Assembly: GCA_023424215.1 (NCBI GenBank)
Contig: JAFAEC010000013.1
Location: 1 to 6,946, forward strand
DNA from: Pseudomonadota bacterium
Lineage (GTDB): Bacteria > Pseudomonadota > Alphaproteobacteria > Caulobacterales > Caulobacteraceae
Direction: 5' to 3'
Length of the DNA stretch: 6,946 bases
Below, in pieces: positions 1 to 5,805 of this stretch (within the stretch, counting starts at the first letter, position 1; each line of letters begins with the position of its first letter). Made by a program: the position numbers and the translations under genes. The notes under the pieces were generated by a model, which did no database searches, had not been told where the DNA came from, and worked only from the letters and a program-made list of their open reading frames with translations.

Positions 1-144
1 CTGAAGGGCCAGGGGGCGACGGTGCGCTATGTGGTGCTGCCGCTGGAGGCGCACGGCTATCGCGCGCGCGAATCCGTCGGCCACACCCTGTGGGAGATGA
101 CCCGCTGGCTGGACCAGCACGTCAAGAACGCGCCGGCTCGGTAG
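1..144 (+). CDS. S9 family (glutamyl endopeptidase-like) serine peptidase, C-terminal fragment
   Basis: The window opens inside this gene in frame 1; 47 codons precede the TAG at 142-144. The visible tail contains LEAHGYRARESVGHTLWEM and ends in a W-L-D-Q-H helix. This is the last strand and helix of the alpha/beta-hydrolase catalytic domain of prolyl-oligopeptidase-type peptidases, and His18 of the fragment (the AHGY His) is the expected catalytic histidine. The run E-x-H-G-Y-x-A-R-E-x-V-x-H-x-L-W-E most resembles the S9D/glutamyl endopeptidase-like branch. In complete members a beta-propeller and the catalytic Ser and Asp lie upstream, outside this window. The gene is followed at once by a strong terminator, so it ends its transcription unit. 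The family is fairly certain; the subfamily and substrate are inferred from a short tail. Confidence 0.8.
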   Translation: MKGQGATVRYVVLPLEAHGYRARESVGHTLWEMTRWLDQHVKNAPAR

Positions 145-151
145 GCGGATG

Positions 152-187
152 AAAAAAAGGGCCCGGCGAGCGATCGCCGGGCCCTTT
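152..187. terminator. Bidirectional rho-independent terminator
   Basis: The stem AAAGGGCCCGGCG (156-168) pairs perfectly with CGCCGGGCCCTTT (175-187) around the 6-nt loop AGCGAT. A run of seven A (152-158) on the left reads as a T-tract on the minus strand, so the signal is strongest for the minus-strand gene ending at 206. It also sits 11 bp past the stop of the plus-strand peptidase, with TTT at its right end. It therefore serves two convergent genes. Confidence 0.9.
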
Positions 188-205
188 CGTCAGGCAGGGA
201 AAGCG

Positions 206-1090
206 TTACTGGCGCTTCTTGGCCTCGGCCGCGCTGCCGGTGCCGCCGTCGGAGACGTCGCCGACGATGGGGTTTTCGGCCGGGGTGTGGTGTTCGCCGC
301 TCGCCTCGGAGCGGGGGCGGTTCTGTCGCCACGAGGAGAAGTCGGACGAGAACTTCTGACGCCGCTCGTCGCGCCAGCTCTTGTAGTCGTTGTCGAAGGC
401 CGAGAGCTGTTGCTGGCGCCAGTGCAGGTAGTCGGGCTCGAACTCGTGGTGCTCGTGCGACTGGCCGCCCATGCCGGAGCCCGAGCCTTCCCAGATCTGG
501 GCGCCCGGGGCGTAACCGTGCGACGGATAGCCGGCCTGCGAGCCGCCATAGGACTGGCCGTAGTCGCCCTGCATCTGCGAGCCGCCGGCGAAGCCGCCGC
601 GGGCGCCGGGCTGGCCGCCCTGGCTGTAGCCGGACGACGGGCCGTAGCCGCCCTGGCTCCACCGCTCCTGACCGCCCATGGAGGCGCCGCCGTAGCTGGA
701 GCCGCCGCTCCACGAACCGGCGTCGCCGCGGGCGTACTGGGGCTGGCCCCATTGCTGCTGCTGACCGGAGGCCTGGGAGCCGTAGCCGTACTGCCCATAG
801 GAGCTGCCGGGCTGCGGCTGGCGGTCGCCGGTCCAACCGGTCGACATGCCGCCGCCGTACTGGCTCTGCTGGTGCTGGCCGTAGCCCATGCCGCGGGCGC
901 CCGACATCTCGCGGTCCTGCCCGTACTGGCCCTGGTTCCGGTAAGCCTCGGCGGTGCGGCCGCCGTCGCCCTCGGACCAGCTGGCGCGCTCGTCCCAGCG
1001 CGGGTCGCGGGCCTCCCAGCGGCCCTGTTGATGCTCGTCGCGCCGACCGAAGTCGTCCTGCGGTCGGTGCTGTCGGAATGGATTCTGCAT
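206..1090 (-). CDS. Gly/Ser/Gln/Tyr-rich low-complexity protein with C-terminal tandem WR repeat
   Basis: The gene encodes 294 residues if translated from the ATG at 1088-1090. A second ATG two codons upstream (1094-1096) is only 2 nt from the Shine-Dalgarno sequence, so the inner ATG is preferred. Three parts are visible. The N-terminus (about 1-50) is charged and rich in Arg, Asp and Gln. Residues about 53-210 form a low-complexity tract of Gly, Ser, Gln and Tyr with GYG, QYG and SSYGG-like motifs, resembling prion-like disordered regions. The C-terminal block (about 214-258) carries a 15-residue repeat of pattern WRxxxxxxFxxD[YF]xS with Trp at 224, 239 and 254. There is no signal peptide or membrane segment, so it is probably cytoplasmic. 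Similar C-terminal WR blocks occur, as I recall, in uncharacterised alphaproteobacterial proteins, some with DUF2171-type domains. The function is unknown; a stress or envelope role would be a guess. Confidence 0.85.
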   Translation of the reverse strand: MQNPFRQHRPQDDFGRRDEHQQGRWEARDPRWDERASWSEGDGGRTAEAYRNQGQYGQDREMSGARGMGYGQHQQSQYGGGMSTGWTGDRQPQPGSSYGQYGYGSQASGQQQQWGQPQYARGDAGSWSGGSSYGGASMGGQERWSQGGYGPSSGYSQGGQPGARGGFAGGSQMQGDYGQSYGGSQAGYPSHGYAPGAQIWEGSGSGMGGQSHEHHEFEPDYLHWRQQQLSAFDNDYKSWRDERRQKFSSDFSSWRQNRPRSEASGEHHTPAENPIVGDVSDGGTGSAAEAKKRQ

Positions 1091-1098
1091 GGCCATCG

Positions 1099-1103
1099 CC
1101 TCC
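1099..1103 (-). promoter_or_regulatory. Ribosome binding site deciding the start of the WR-repeat protein
   Basis: On the minus strand GGAGG lies 8 nt before the ATG at 1090 but only 2 nt before the ATG at 1096. The spacing favours the inner start. Confidence 0.7.
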
Positions 1104-1222
1104 GTGGTTGTGGATGACCTTGAAAGGCTGGGGCGAGGGCCGCCGTTCCGGCGATCACGGGGAGCTTACAGGCTTGGCCGTGCGGCTTGCCGGGCGGTCG
1201 AACGCGGGTCAGTGTCGCGGGC

Positions 1223-2620
1223 ATGCGCCCGACCCTGTCCCGCCGCTCCGCCCTCGCCCTGACCGGCGGTTCCGCGCTCGCCGCCGTGGGCGGCCTGCCC
1301 ACCCGCGCTCATGCGCGGACCGAGGACTGGAGCGCGCTGGCGGACGAAATACGGGCCGAGTTCAAATGGGCGTGGGACCATTACGTCGACCGCGCTTGGG
1401 GCAAGGACGAGATCAATCCGGTTTCGGGAACCTCGCAGAGCTTCTTCATCGAGGGCCACGACCTCGGCCTGTCGCTGGTGGAGGCGCTGGACACCCTCTG
1501 GCTGATGGAGCTGGACGAGGAATTCGAGGCCGGGGTCGACTGGGTGAAGACCAGCCTCGACTTCGACGTGGACGCCTTCGCCCAGACCTTCGAGACCAAC
1601 ATCCGCCTGGTCGGCGGCCTGCTGTCGGCCCATCTGGCCAGCGGCGACCCGGTGCTGCTGGCCAAGGCGAAGGACCTCGCCGACCGGCTGATGAAGGCCT
1701 TCGAGGCCTCGCCGCACGGGTTGCCGTACCGATACGTGAACCTGAAGACCGGGGCGGTGCGCGACCCGGAGACCAACCTCGCCGAGATCGGCACCTATGC
1801 GGCCGAGTTCGGTGTGCTGGGGCAACTGACCGGCGACGGTCGCCACTACGCCGCGTCCAAACGGGCGATGAAGCACGCGCTGGACCGGCGCTCCGACCTC
1901 GGCCTGATGGCGGCCAACATCCATGCGGAGACGGGCGAGTTCACCAGCCGGAACGCCTCGATCGATGTCTATGCCGACAGCTTCTACGAATACCTGTGGG
2001 ACAGCTGGGAGCTGTTCGGCGACCGGGAGATGAAGGGCTGGGCCGAGGAGTGCGTCGGCGCCATCAGCCGGCATCAGGGCCGGCGCTACGACCTGCGGCT
2101 CTGGTACCCGATGGTCGACTACGAGACGGGCGAGGTGACCGGAACATCGCAGACCGTGCTGGGCGGCTACCTGTCGGGCCTGCTGGCGCAGGTGGGACGG
2201 GCCGAGGAGGCCGACCTGTTCCTCACCAGCTACGCCGAGCTGCAGAACACCTTCACGGTCATCCCGGAATCGATCGACGTCCGGACCCGGCAGCCGCGCG
2301 GCGTGCGCACCGGGTTGCGGCCCGAGTTCGCCGACGCCTGCCTGCACCTGTGGCTGACGACGGACGACGACCGCTACCGGGCGCTGGTTGCGACCCACTA
2401 CCGCAACATGAAGGCCACCTCGAAGGCGGCGTACGGCTACACCTCGCTCGCCGACATCACCACGCGGCCGATGACCCAGGGCGACAACTGTCCCGGCTAC
2501 TGGTGGTCGGAGCAGATGAAATACTACTGGCTGATGTTCGCGCAGCCGAAGCGGGTGGATCTCGACCGGCTGGTGCTGAGCACGGAGGCAAATGTGCTCA
2601 GGGGGTTTGTGCGGGGGTGA
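1223..2620 (+). CDS. Tat-exported GH47 alpha-1,2-mannosidase
   Basis: This 465-residue protein is a class I (GH47) inverting, calcium-dependent alpha-mannosidase. The N-terminus is a twin-arginine signal: SRRSALAL at residues 6-13, a hydrophobic stretch, then AHA at 29-31 as the likely cleavage site, so the enzyme should act in the periplasm or outside. Family blocks appear in order: EALDTLWLMEL, FETNIRLVGGLL, LAEIG, ADSFYEYLW, LRPEF, and a terminal S-T-E-A-N. Expected catalytic residues are Glu124 (in FETN), Asp252 (in ADSFYEY) and Glu368 (in LRPEF). From memory the Caulobacter enzyme uses E121, D249 and E365, which gives the same spacing. Thr454 in STEAN matches the calcium-binding Thr of the TEA[HN] motif. 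The ATG at 1223 is chosen because it places the RR motif normally; a TTG at 1187 would add 12 unlike residues. No clear Shine-Dalgarno precedes it. It diverges from the WR-repeat gene and converges with GH92, which suggests a shared mannoside-degrading role. Confidence 0.95.
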   Translation: MRPTLSRRSALALTGGSALAAVGGLPTRAHARTEDWSALADEIRAEFKWAWDHYVDRAWGKDEINPVSGTSQSFFIEGHDLGLSLVEALDTLWLMELDEEFEAGVDWVKTSLDFDVDAFAQTFETNIRLVGGLLSAHLASGDPVLLAKAKDLADRLMKAFEASPHGLPYRYVNLKTGAVRDPETNLAEIGTYAAEFGVLGQLTGDGRHYAASKRAMKHALDRRSDLGLMAANIHAETGEFTSRNASIDVYADSFYEYLWDSWELFGDREMKGWAEECVGAISRHQGRRYDLRLWYPMVDYETGEVTGTSQTVLGGYLSGLLAQVGRAEEADLFLTSYAELQNTFTVIPESIDVRTRQPRGVRTGLRPEFADACLHLWLTTDDDRYRALVATHYRNMKATSKAAYGYTSLADITTRPMTQGDNCPGYWWSEQMKYYWLMFAQPKRVDLDRLVLSTEANVLRGFVRG

Positions 2621-2625
2621 TCGCA

Positions 2626-2663
2626 CTCACCTCCCCATCGGCCTTCGCCGATGGGGAGGTGAG
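2626..2663. terminator. Perfect 17-bp hairpin between convergent mannosidase genes
   Basis: CTCACCTCCCCATCGGC (2626-2642) pairs without mismatch with its complement at 2647-2663 around a CTTC loop. It lies 5 bp after the GH47 stop and 2 bp before the GH92 stop, so it can stop transcription from both sides. No U-tract follows on either strand, so it is not a textbook intrinsic terminator. It may instead be a member of a dispersed intergenic repeat or an mRNA 3'-end stabiliser. Confidence 0.6.
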
Positions 2664-2665
2664 GG

Positions 2666-5014
2666 TCAGTTCGCGCCGTACCCGCTCATCGAATACGGCC
2701 GCGCCCCGGCCGGCGCGCCCCAGGTCGTGTTCGGCTCGGCGCCCATGACGAAGTGCAGGGTCCCGCCGGCCATGATCTCCTCGTGGCCGATCCAGCTGCG
2801 GGTCAGGGGCTGGCCGTTCAGGGTCACGGACTGGACGTAGAGGTTGTCGTCCGACAGCCCCTCGGCGGTGACGGTGAAGCGGCCGCCGTTGTGCAGGTTC
2901 AGCGCGATGCGGTCGGCGAAGGGGCGGCCCAGCACGTACTGGTTCGAGCCCGGCGCGACCGGGTAGAAGCCCATGGCGGTGAACATCAGCCAGGCCGACA
3001 TCTGGCCGACGTCGTCATTGCCCGACAGGCCGTCCGGCGCGGCGCGGTACTGGCTGTCGACGATCTGCTTCAGCCGCGCCTGGGTGCGCCACGGGGCGCC
3101 GGCGAAGGCGTACATGTAGGCCGCGTGGTGGCTGGGCTCGTTGCCGTGGATGTACTGGCCGATCAGGCCGGCGATGTCCTCGGCGTGGGAGTAGTCGAGG
3201 CCGGTGTTGTCGAACTCGAACATGGCGTCGAGCTTCTCCACCGTCGCCGCGTCGCCGCCCATGGCCGCGATCAGGCCGGCCGGGTCGTGGGGCACGAACC
3301 ACGAATACTGCCAGGCGTTGCCCTCGGTGTAGTCCGATCCGTAGTTGATCGCTGTGGCGTCGAACGGCTCTCGGAACGATCCGTCGGCGAGGCGGGCGCG
3401 GACGAAGCCGGTCGCGGGATCAAAGGTGTTGCGCCAGTTGCCGGCGCGGCGGTCGAACAGGGCCTGCACCTCGCCGCGGCCGAGCCGCTCGGCCATGCGG
3501 GCGATGGTCCAGTCGTCGTAGGCGTATTCGACCGTCTTGGACGCCGCCTCGGGCTCGCGGTCGATGGGCACGTAACCGAGGTCCATGTAGTCGCCGAGGC
3601 CGCCGTAGGGGCGGTAGGTGGCCGAGGCGATCATGGCCTCCAGCGCCGCCTCGCCGTCGATGCCGGGGACGCCCTTCAGATACGCGTCGGCGATGACCGG
3701 CACGGCGTGGTAGCCGATCATCGTCCAGGTCTCCTGACCCGCGAACGACCAGACCGGCAGGATGCCGTACGGACTGACCCGCTGGGCCGCCAGCAGGGAG
3801 TTGACCATGTCGGCGTTGCGCTCCGGCGGCGCGACCAGGGTCAGCAGCGGGTGCTGGGCGCGGAAGGTGTCCCACAGGCTGAAGGTGGAGTGGACGGCGA
3901 AGTCCGCCTGGTGGACCTGCTGGTCCGGGCCGCGCCAGCGGCCGTCGGCGTCGCTGTGCACCGAGGGGGCGATGAGGGAGTGGTACAGCGCCGTGTAGAG
4001 GCTGGTGCGCATGTCCTCGGCGGCGTCGATCTCGACCACCGACAGGGCGTCCTGCCAGGCGGCGCGGGTCGTGGCGCGGGCGCCATCGAAGTCGAAGCCG
4101 GCCCCCTCGCTCTCGAGGTTGGCGATCGCCCCCGCCTCGTCGACCGAGGAGACCGCGACCTTGACCAGCAGCGGGCCGACGATGGAGCCGAAATCGAAGG
4201 CGGCCTCGAGCGCGCGACCCTGCACCTGGGCGCGGTCGGTCGCGTCGCGGCCCGGCCGGCGGAAGCCGTTGTAGGGGACGTCCTCCTCGCGGTTGCGCAA
4301 CTCGTAGCCGACCACGGGCCGGGAGAAGCGCATGGCGAAATACAGCTGGCGGCCGGGGGCCCAGCCGCGCGTCTCGCGGAAGCCTGTGACCGTGCCGTCG
4401 GGATGCACGCGGATGCTCGACCACAGCACCTTGCCGGGGTAGTCGTAGATCGAGCTGCGGAAGTCGAGCAGCAGTCGGGCGGGGGCGCTGCGCGGGAAGC
4501 TGTAGCGGTGCAGGCCGACGCGGATCCCGGCGGTCAGCTCGGCGCGGACGCCGGAGTCGGTCAGGCTGACGGCGTAGTAGCCGGGCTCGGCGACCTCGGA
4601 GGCCTTGTTGTAGCGCGAGCGGTAGCCGGAGCCGGGCTGGTCGGCCTCGCCGGGATCCCACTTCACCTCGCCCGAGATCGGGGTGAGCAGCACGTCGCCG
4701 AGGTCGGAGTGGCCGGTGCCCGAGAAGTGGGTGTGCGAGAAGCCGAGGATGGTCGGGTCGTCGTAGCGGTAGCCGGCGGCCCAGTCGTAGCTCTGGCGGA
4801 AGAAGCGATGGTCGGTGTCGGGGCTGAGCTGGACCATGCCGAACGGGGCGACGGCGCCGGGGAAGGTGTGGCCCTTACCGGCCGTGCCGATGAAGGGGTC
4901 GACGGCCTCGACCGGGGTGGGGGGAGGCGCCGGCGCCTCCTGGGCCGTGGCGCAGCCCGCCAGCCCCATGGCCATCGCCGCCGCCAAAGCCACCTTCTGG
5001 CCGATCCGCCGCAT
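2666..5014 (-). CDS. GH92 alpha-mannosidase, lipoprotein
   Basis: This 782-residue protein is a GH92 inverting, calcium-dependent exo-alpha-mannosidase that removes terminal mannose from alpha-mannosides such as N-glycans or mannan. A lipoprotein signal is visible: MRR, a hydrophobic core, then lipobox L-A-G-C with Cys21. Ala at +2 and a Pro-rich linker (about 26-34) suggest anchoring at the outer membrane. The N-terminal sandwich domain starts with DPFIGTAGKGHTFPGAVAPFG (39-59) and contains GFSHTHFSGTG (91-101). The catalytic domain shows SLWDTFR (379-385), YGGLGDYMDLGY, EYAYDDW, EGNAWQYSWFVPHD with Glu564, HGNEPSHH (623-630) and GNDDVGQMSAW (665-675). Glu564 matches the catalytic acid of characterised Bacteroides enzymes, and the Asp pair 667/668 lies in the region assigned to the catalytic base; the exact assignment is from memory. 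A GGAGGGG Shine-Dalgarno (5021-5027) sits 6 nt before the ATG. The length is normal and no motif is missing. It converges with GH47. Which linkage it cleaves cannot be read from the sequence. Confidence 0.96.
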   Translation of the reverse strand: MRRIGQKVALAAAMAMGLAGCATAQEAPAPPPTPVEAVDPFIGTAGKGHTFPGAVAPFGMVQLSPDTDHRFFRQSYDWAAGYRYDDPTILGFSHTHFSGTGHSDLGDVLLTPISGEVKWDPGEADQPGSGYRSRYNKASEVAEPGYYAVSLTDSGVRAELTAGIRVGLHRYSFPRSAPARLLLDFRSSIYDYPGKVLWSSIRVHPDGTVTGFRETRGWAPGRQLYFAMRFSRPVVGYELRNREEDVPYNGFRRPGRDATDRAQVQGRALEAAFDFGSIVGPLLVKVAVSSVDEAGAIANLESEGAGFDFDGARATTRAAWQDALSVVEIDAAEDMRTSLYTALYHSLIAPSVHSDADGRWRGPDQQVHQADFAVHSTFSLWDTFRAQHPLLTLVAPPERNADMVNSLLAAQRVSPYGILPVWSFAGQETWTMIGYHAVPVIADAYLKGVPGIDGEAALEAMIASATYRPYGGLGDYMDLGYVPIDREPEAASKTVEYAYDDWTIARMAERLGRGEVQALFDRRAGNWRNTFDPATGFVRARLADGSFREPFDATAINYGSDYTEGNAWQYSWFVPHDPAGLIAAMGGDAATVEKLDAMFEFDNTGLDYSHAEDIAGLIGQYIHGNEPSHHAAYMYAFAGAPWRTQARLKQIVDSQYRAAPDGLSGNDDVGQMSAWLMFTAMGFYPVAPGSNQYVLGRPFADRIALNLHNGGRFTVTAEGLSDDNLYVQSVTLNGQPLTRSWIGHEEIMAGGTLHFVMGAEPNTTWGAPAGARPYSMSGYGAN

Positions 5015-5098
5015 GCCGAGCCCCTCCGCCGTGTGAGCGGCGAACCTAGGCAGGAAGGGGCGGGAAGGCCAGTGGGCGGCGCGACGGACGGGCGGGGG

Positions 5099-5356
5099 TC
5101 AGCCCCGGACGCGAAGCCGGGCCGGCAGGGGACTGCGCAGCAGGCCGAAGGCGCCGGCGAGGGCGGCCGCGGAGCCCGTCGCGGCGGCGAGGGCGACCAC
5201 GCACCAGCCGCAGTGCGGCGCCTGGGGTCCGCACAGGGCGGCGATCGCGGCCATGTGGCCGGCGGCCAGCCAGGTCGCGGCGGCGGCGAGGCCGGCGGCG
5301 GACAGGGCGAGGGCCAGCAGGGCGCCGGCCAGCAGGCGTCGGTCTTCGAGGGTCAC
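5099..5356 (-). CDS. Small two-helix membrane protein with Cys cluster (hypothetical)
   Basis: This predicted 85-residue protein starts at GTG (5354-5356), with a weak GGGA Shine-Dalgarno 7 nt upstream. Two hydrophobic segments are evident, at about residues 8-31 and 52-73, separated by a short loop CGPQAPHCGWC holding Cys42, Cys49, Cys52 and His48. The C-terminus is Arg-rich (R74, R80, R82, R84), so by the positive-inside rule that end is probably cytoplasmic. The spacing C-x6-C-x2-C could form a disulfide or bind a metal or haem, but nothing proves it. It precedes the GH92 gene on the same strand by 84 bp and could share its transcript. I do not recognise the family. High-GC DNA can produce Ala/Leu-rich spurious frames, but the hydrophobic pattern and the ordered Cys motif favour a real gene. 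Confidence 0.6.
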   Translation of the reverse strand: MTLEDRRLLAGALLALALSAAGLAAAATWLAAGHMAAIAALCGPQAPHCGWCVVALAAATGSAAALAGAFGLLRSPLPARLRVRG

Positions 5357-5378
5357 GTCGGCATCCCGTCAGTTCGCG

Positions 5379-5394
5379 ACCATGACGTCATGGT
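5379..5394. promoter_or_regulatory. Perfect 16-bp palindrome, candidate operator
   Basis: ACCATGACGTCATGGT is identical to its own reverse complement. It lies 22 bp upstream of the GTG of the small membrane protein gene, in a 115-bp gap between that gene and the tRNA fragment. The position suits binding of a dimeric regulator over the promoter or leader. I cannot assign it to a known regulator, and the binding role is inferred only from symmetry and place. Confidence 0.4.
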
Positions 5395-5471
5395 TCGGCG
5401 GCCGCGGCTTTGCGCTGGCGCAAACCCGGCGGCTGGCGCGGGGCCGGGCTACTGCAGGGAGGGAGGGACGA

Positions 5472-5516
5472 TGGTGGGTGATCACGGGCTCGAACCGTGG
5501 ACCCGCTGATTAAGAG
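5472..5516 (-). other. 3' fragment of tRNA-Lys(CTT): attachment-site (att) scar
   Basis: Read on the minus strand, this is the 3' part of a tRNA. It comprises the anticodon loop CTCTTAA (5510-5516, anticodon CTT at 5512-5514), the 3' half of the anticodon stem TCAGC, the variable loop GGGTC, a perfect T-arm CACGG-TTCGAGC-CCGTG (5483-5499), the acceptor 3' strand ATCACCC (5476-5482), discriminator A and encoded CCA. The next five bases on the 5' side are GATTG instead of the GCTGA needed to pair, and no D-arm or acceptor 5' strand follows within tRNA length. The gene is therefore truncated exactly at the anticodon loop. With a recombinase next door, the best reading is the att repeat at one end of an integrative element. 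It should not yield a working tRNA. Confidence 0.9.
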
Positions 5517-5613
5517 CAATCCGGACCCCGGAAAAGGCCAGCAAAATCAAGGGCCGTTTGAGTGGCGACCGGGCGGAAAAGGGTCCTATCGGGTCCGATC
5601 GGGTGTCAAAGTC
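5517..5613. other. Non-coding element end with short repeats
   Basis: No gene is supported in these 97 bp. Two short symmetric or repeated motifs stand out: the inverted repeat TCCGG-ACC-CCGGA (5520-5532), and a decamer repeat at 5581-5600. Accessory integrase-binding sites are normally found in such a stretch between an att core and the int gene. Confidence 0.4.
5581..5600. repeat. Tandem decamer GGGTCC[TG]ATC, two copies
   Basis: GGGTCCTATC is followed directly by GGGTCCGATC and then by a further GGGT. The copies differ at one base. They lie 65 bp from the att core and could be arm-type recombinase sites; this is inference from position. Confidence 0.4.
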
Positions 5614-5805
5614 TCACGGGAAAGCGGGGGTGGTCAGCAGCTCGACAAAGTCAACCTGACCCTCATAGCGGTGCGCGTCGACGATGTTGCTCGGCACGTA
5701 GTTGAGGCGAACGACGGGCTGCAGCCCCTCGTCCGCAACCTCGACCACGACGTGGGCCCATGCCGGGTATTGGCCCAGCAGCTTGCGCAGGTCCTCGACA
5801 GTCAC
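5614..5805 (-). CDS. 63-aa phage/island-type hypothetical protein coupled to integrase
   Basis: The start is the GTG at 5803-5805, whose last two bases overlap the TGA of the integrase (GTGA arrangement, 4-nt overlap). AGGGGG lies 7 nt upstream as the Shine-Dalgarno sequence. The reading frame stays open further upstream, but only as an out-of-frame shadow of the integrase. The protein begins MTVEDLRKLLGQYPAWAHVVVEV, a short helix followed by a beta strand. This resembles the many small phage-encoded proteins that open with T-V-x-x-L-x-x-L-x-x-x-P and a hydrophobic strand. The rest (residues 24-63) looks like strands around N-Y-V-P-S and F-V-E-L-L. It has no signal peptide or membrane segment. 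The overlap implies coupled translation, so it may modulate recombination, for example as an accessory factor, but there is no visible DNA-binding motif. I do not recognise a named family. Confidence 0.7.
   Translation of the reverse strand: MTVEDLRKLLGQYPAWAHVVVEVADEGLQPVVRLNYVPSNIVDAHRYEGQVDFVELLTTPAFP

Noticed and set aside
149..1117. A 322-codon plus-strand frame opposite the WR-repeat gene.
   Set aside because: Its composition is Ala/Val/Leu/Gly-rich without pattern, it starts inside the terminator stem region, and the opposite strand has a clear start, Shine-Dalgarno, terminator and repeat structure.
1187..1222. TTG at 1187 as the GH47 start.
   Set aside because: It has no Shine-Dalgarno and adds 12 residues before a well-placed Tat signal that begins at the ATG at 1223.
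1097..1222. Sigma-factor promoter motifs in the divergent gap, including CTTGAAA near 1119.
   Set aside because: No matching second element at proper spacing was found on either strand, so no promoter is called.
5027..5042. A 5-bp hairpin (CGCCG-TGTGAG-CGGCG) next to the GH92 Shine-Dalgarno as a possible riboswitch or translational switch.
   Set aside because: It is too short, and such stems are common by chance in this GC-rich DNA; no aptamer-like structure surrounds it.
2753..5509. A 918-codon open frame on the plus strand, antisense to GH92.
   Set aside because: It is a shadow frame of a high-GC gene. The translation is Gly/Ala/Val/Arg-rich with no domain, while the minus strand gives a full GH92 protein.
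5472..5547. A complete, functional tRNA-Lys gene.
   Set aside because: The anticodon stem 5' strand, D-arm and acceptor 5' strand are absent; bases past 5516 do not pair with the 3' half.
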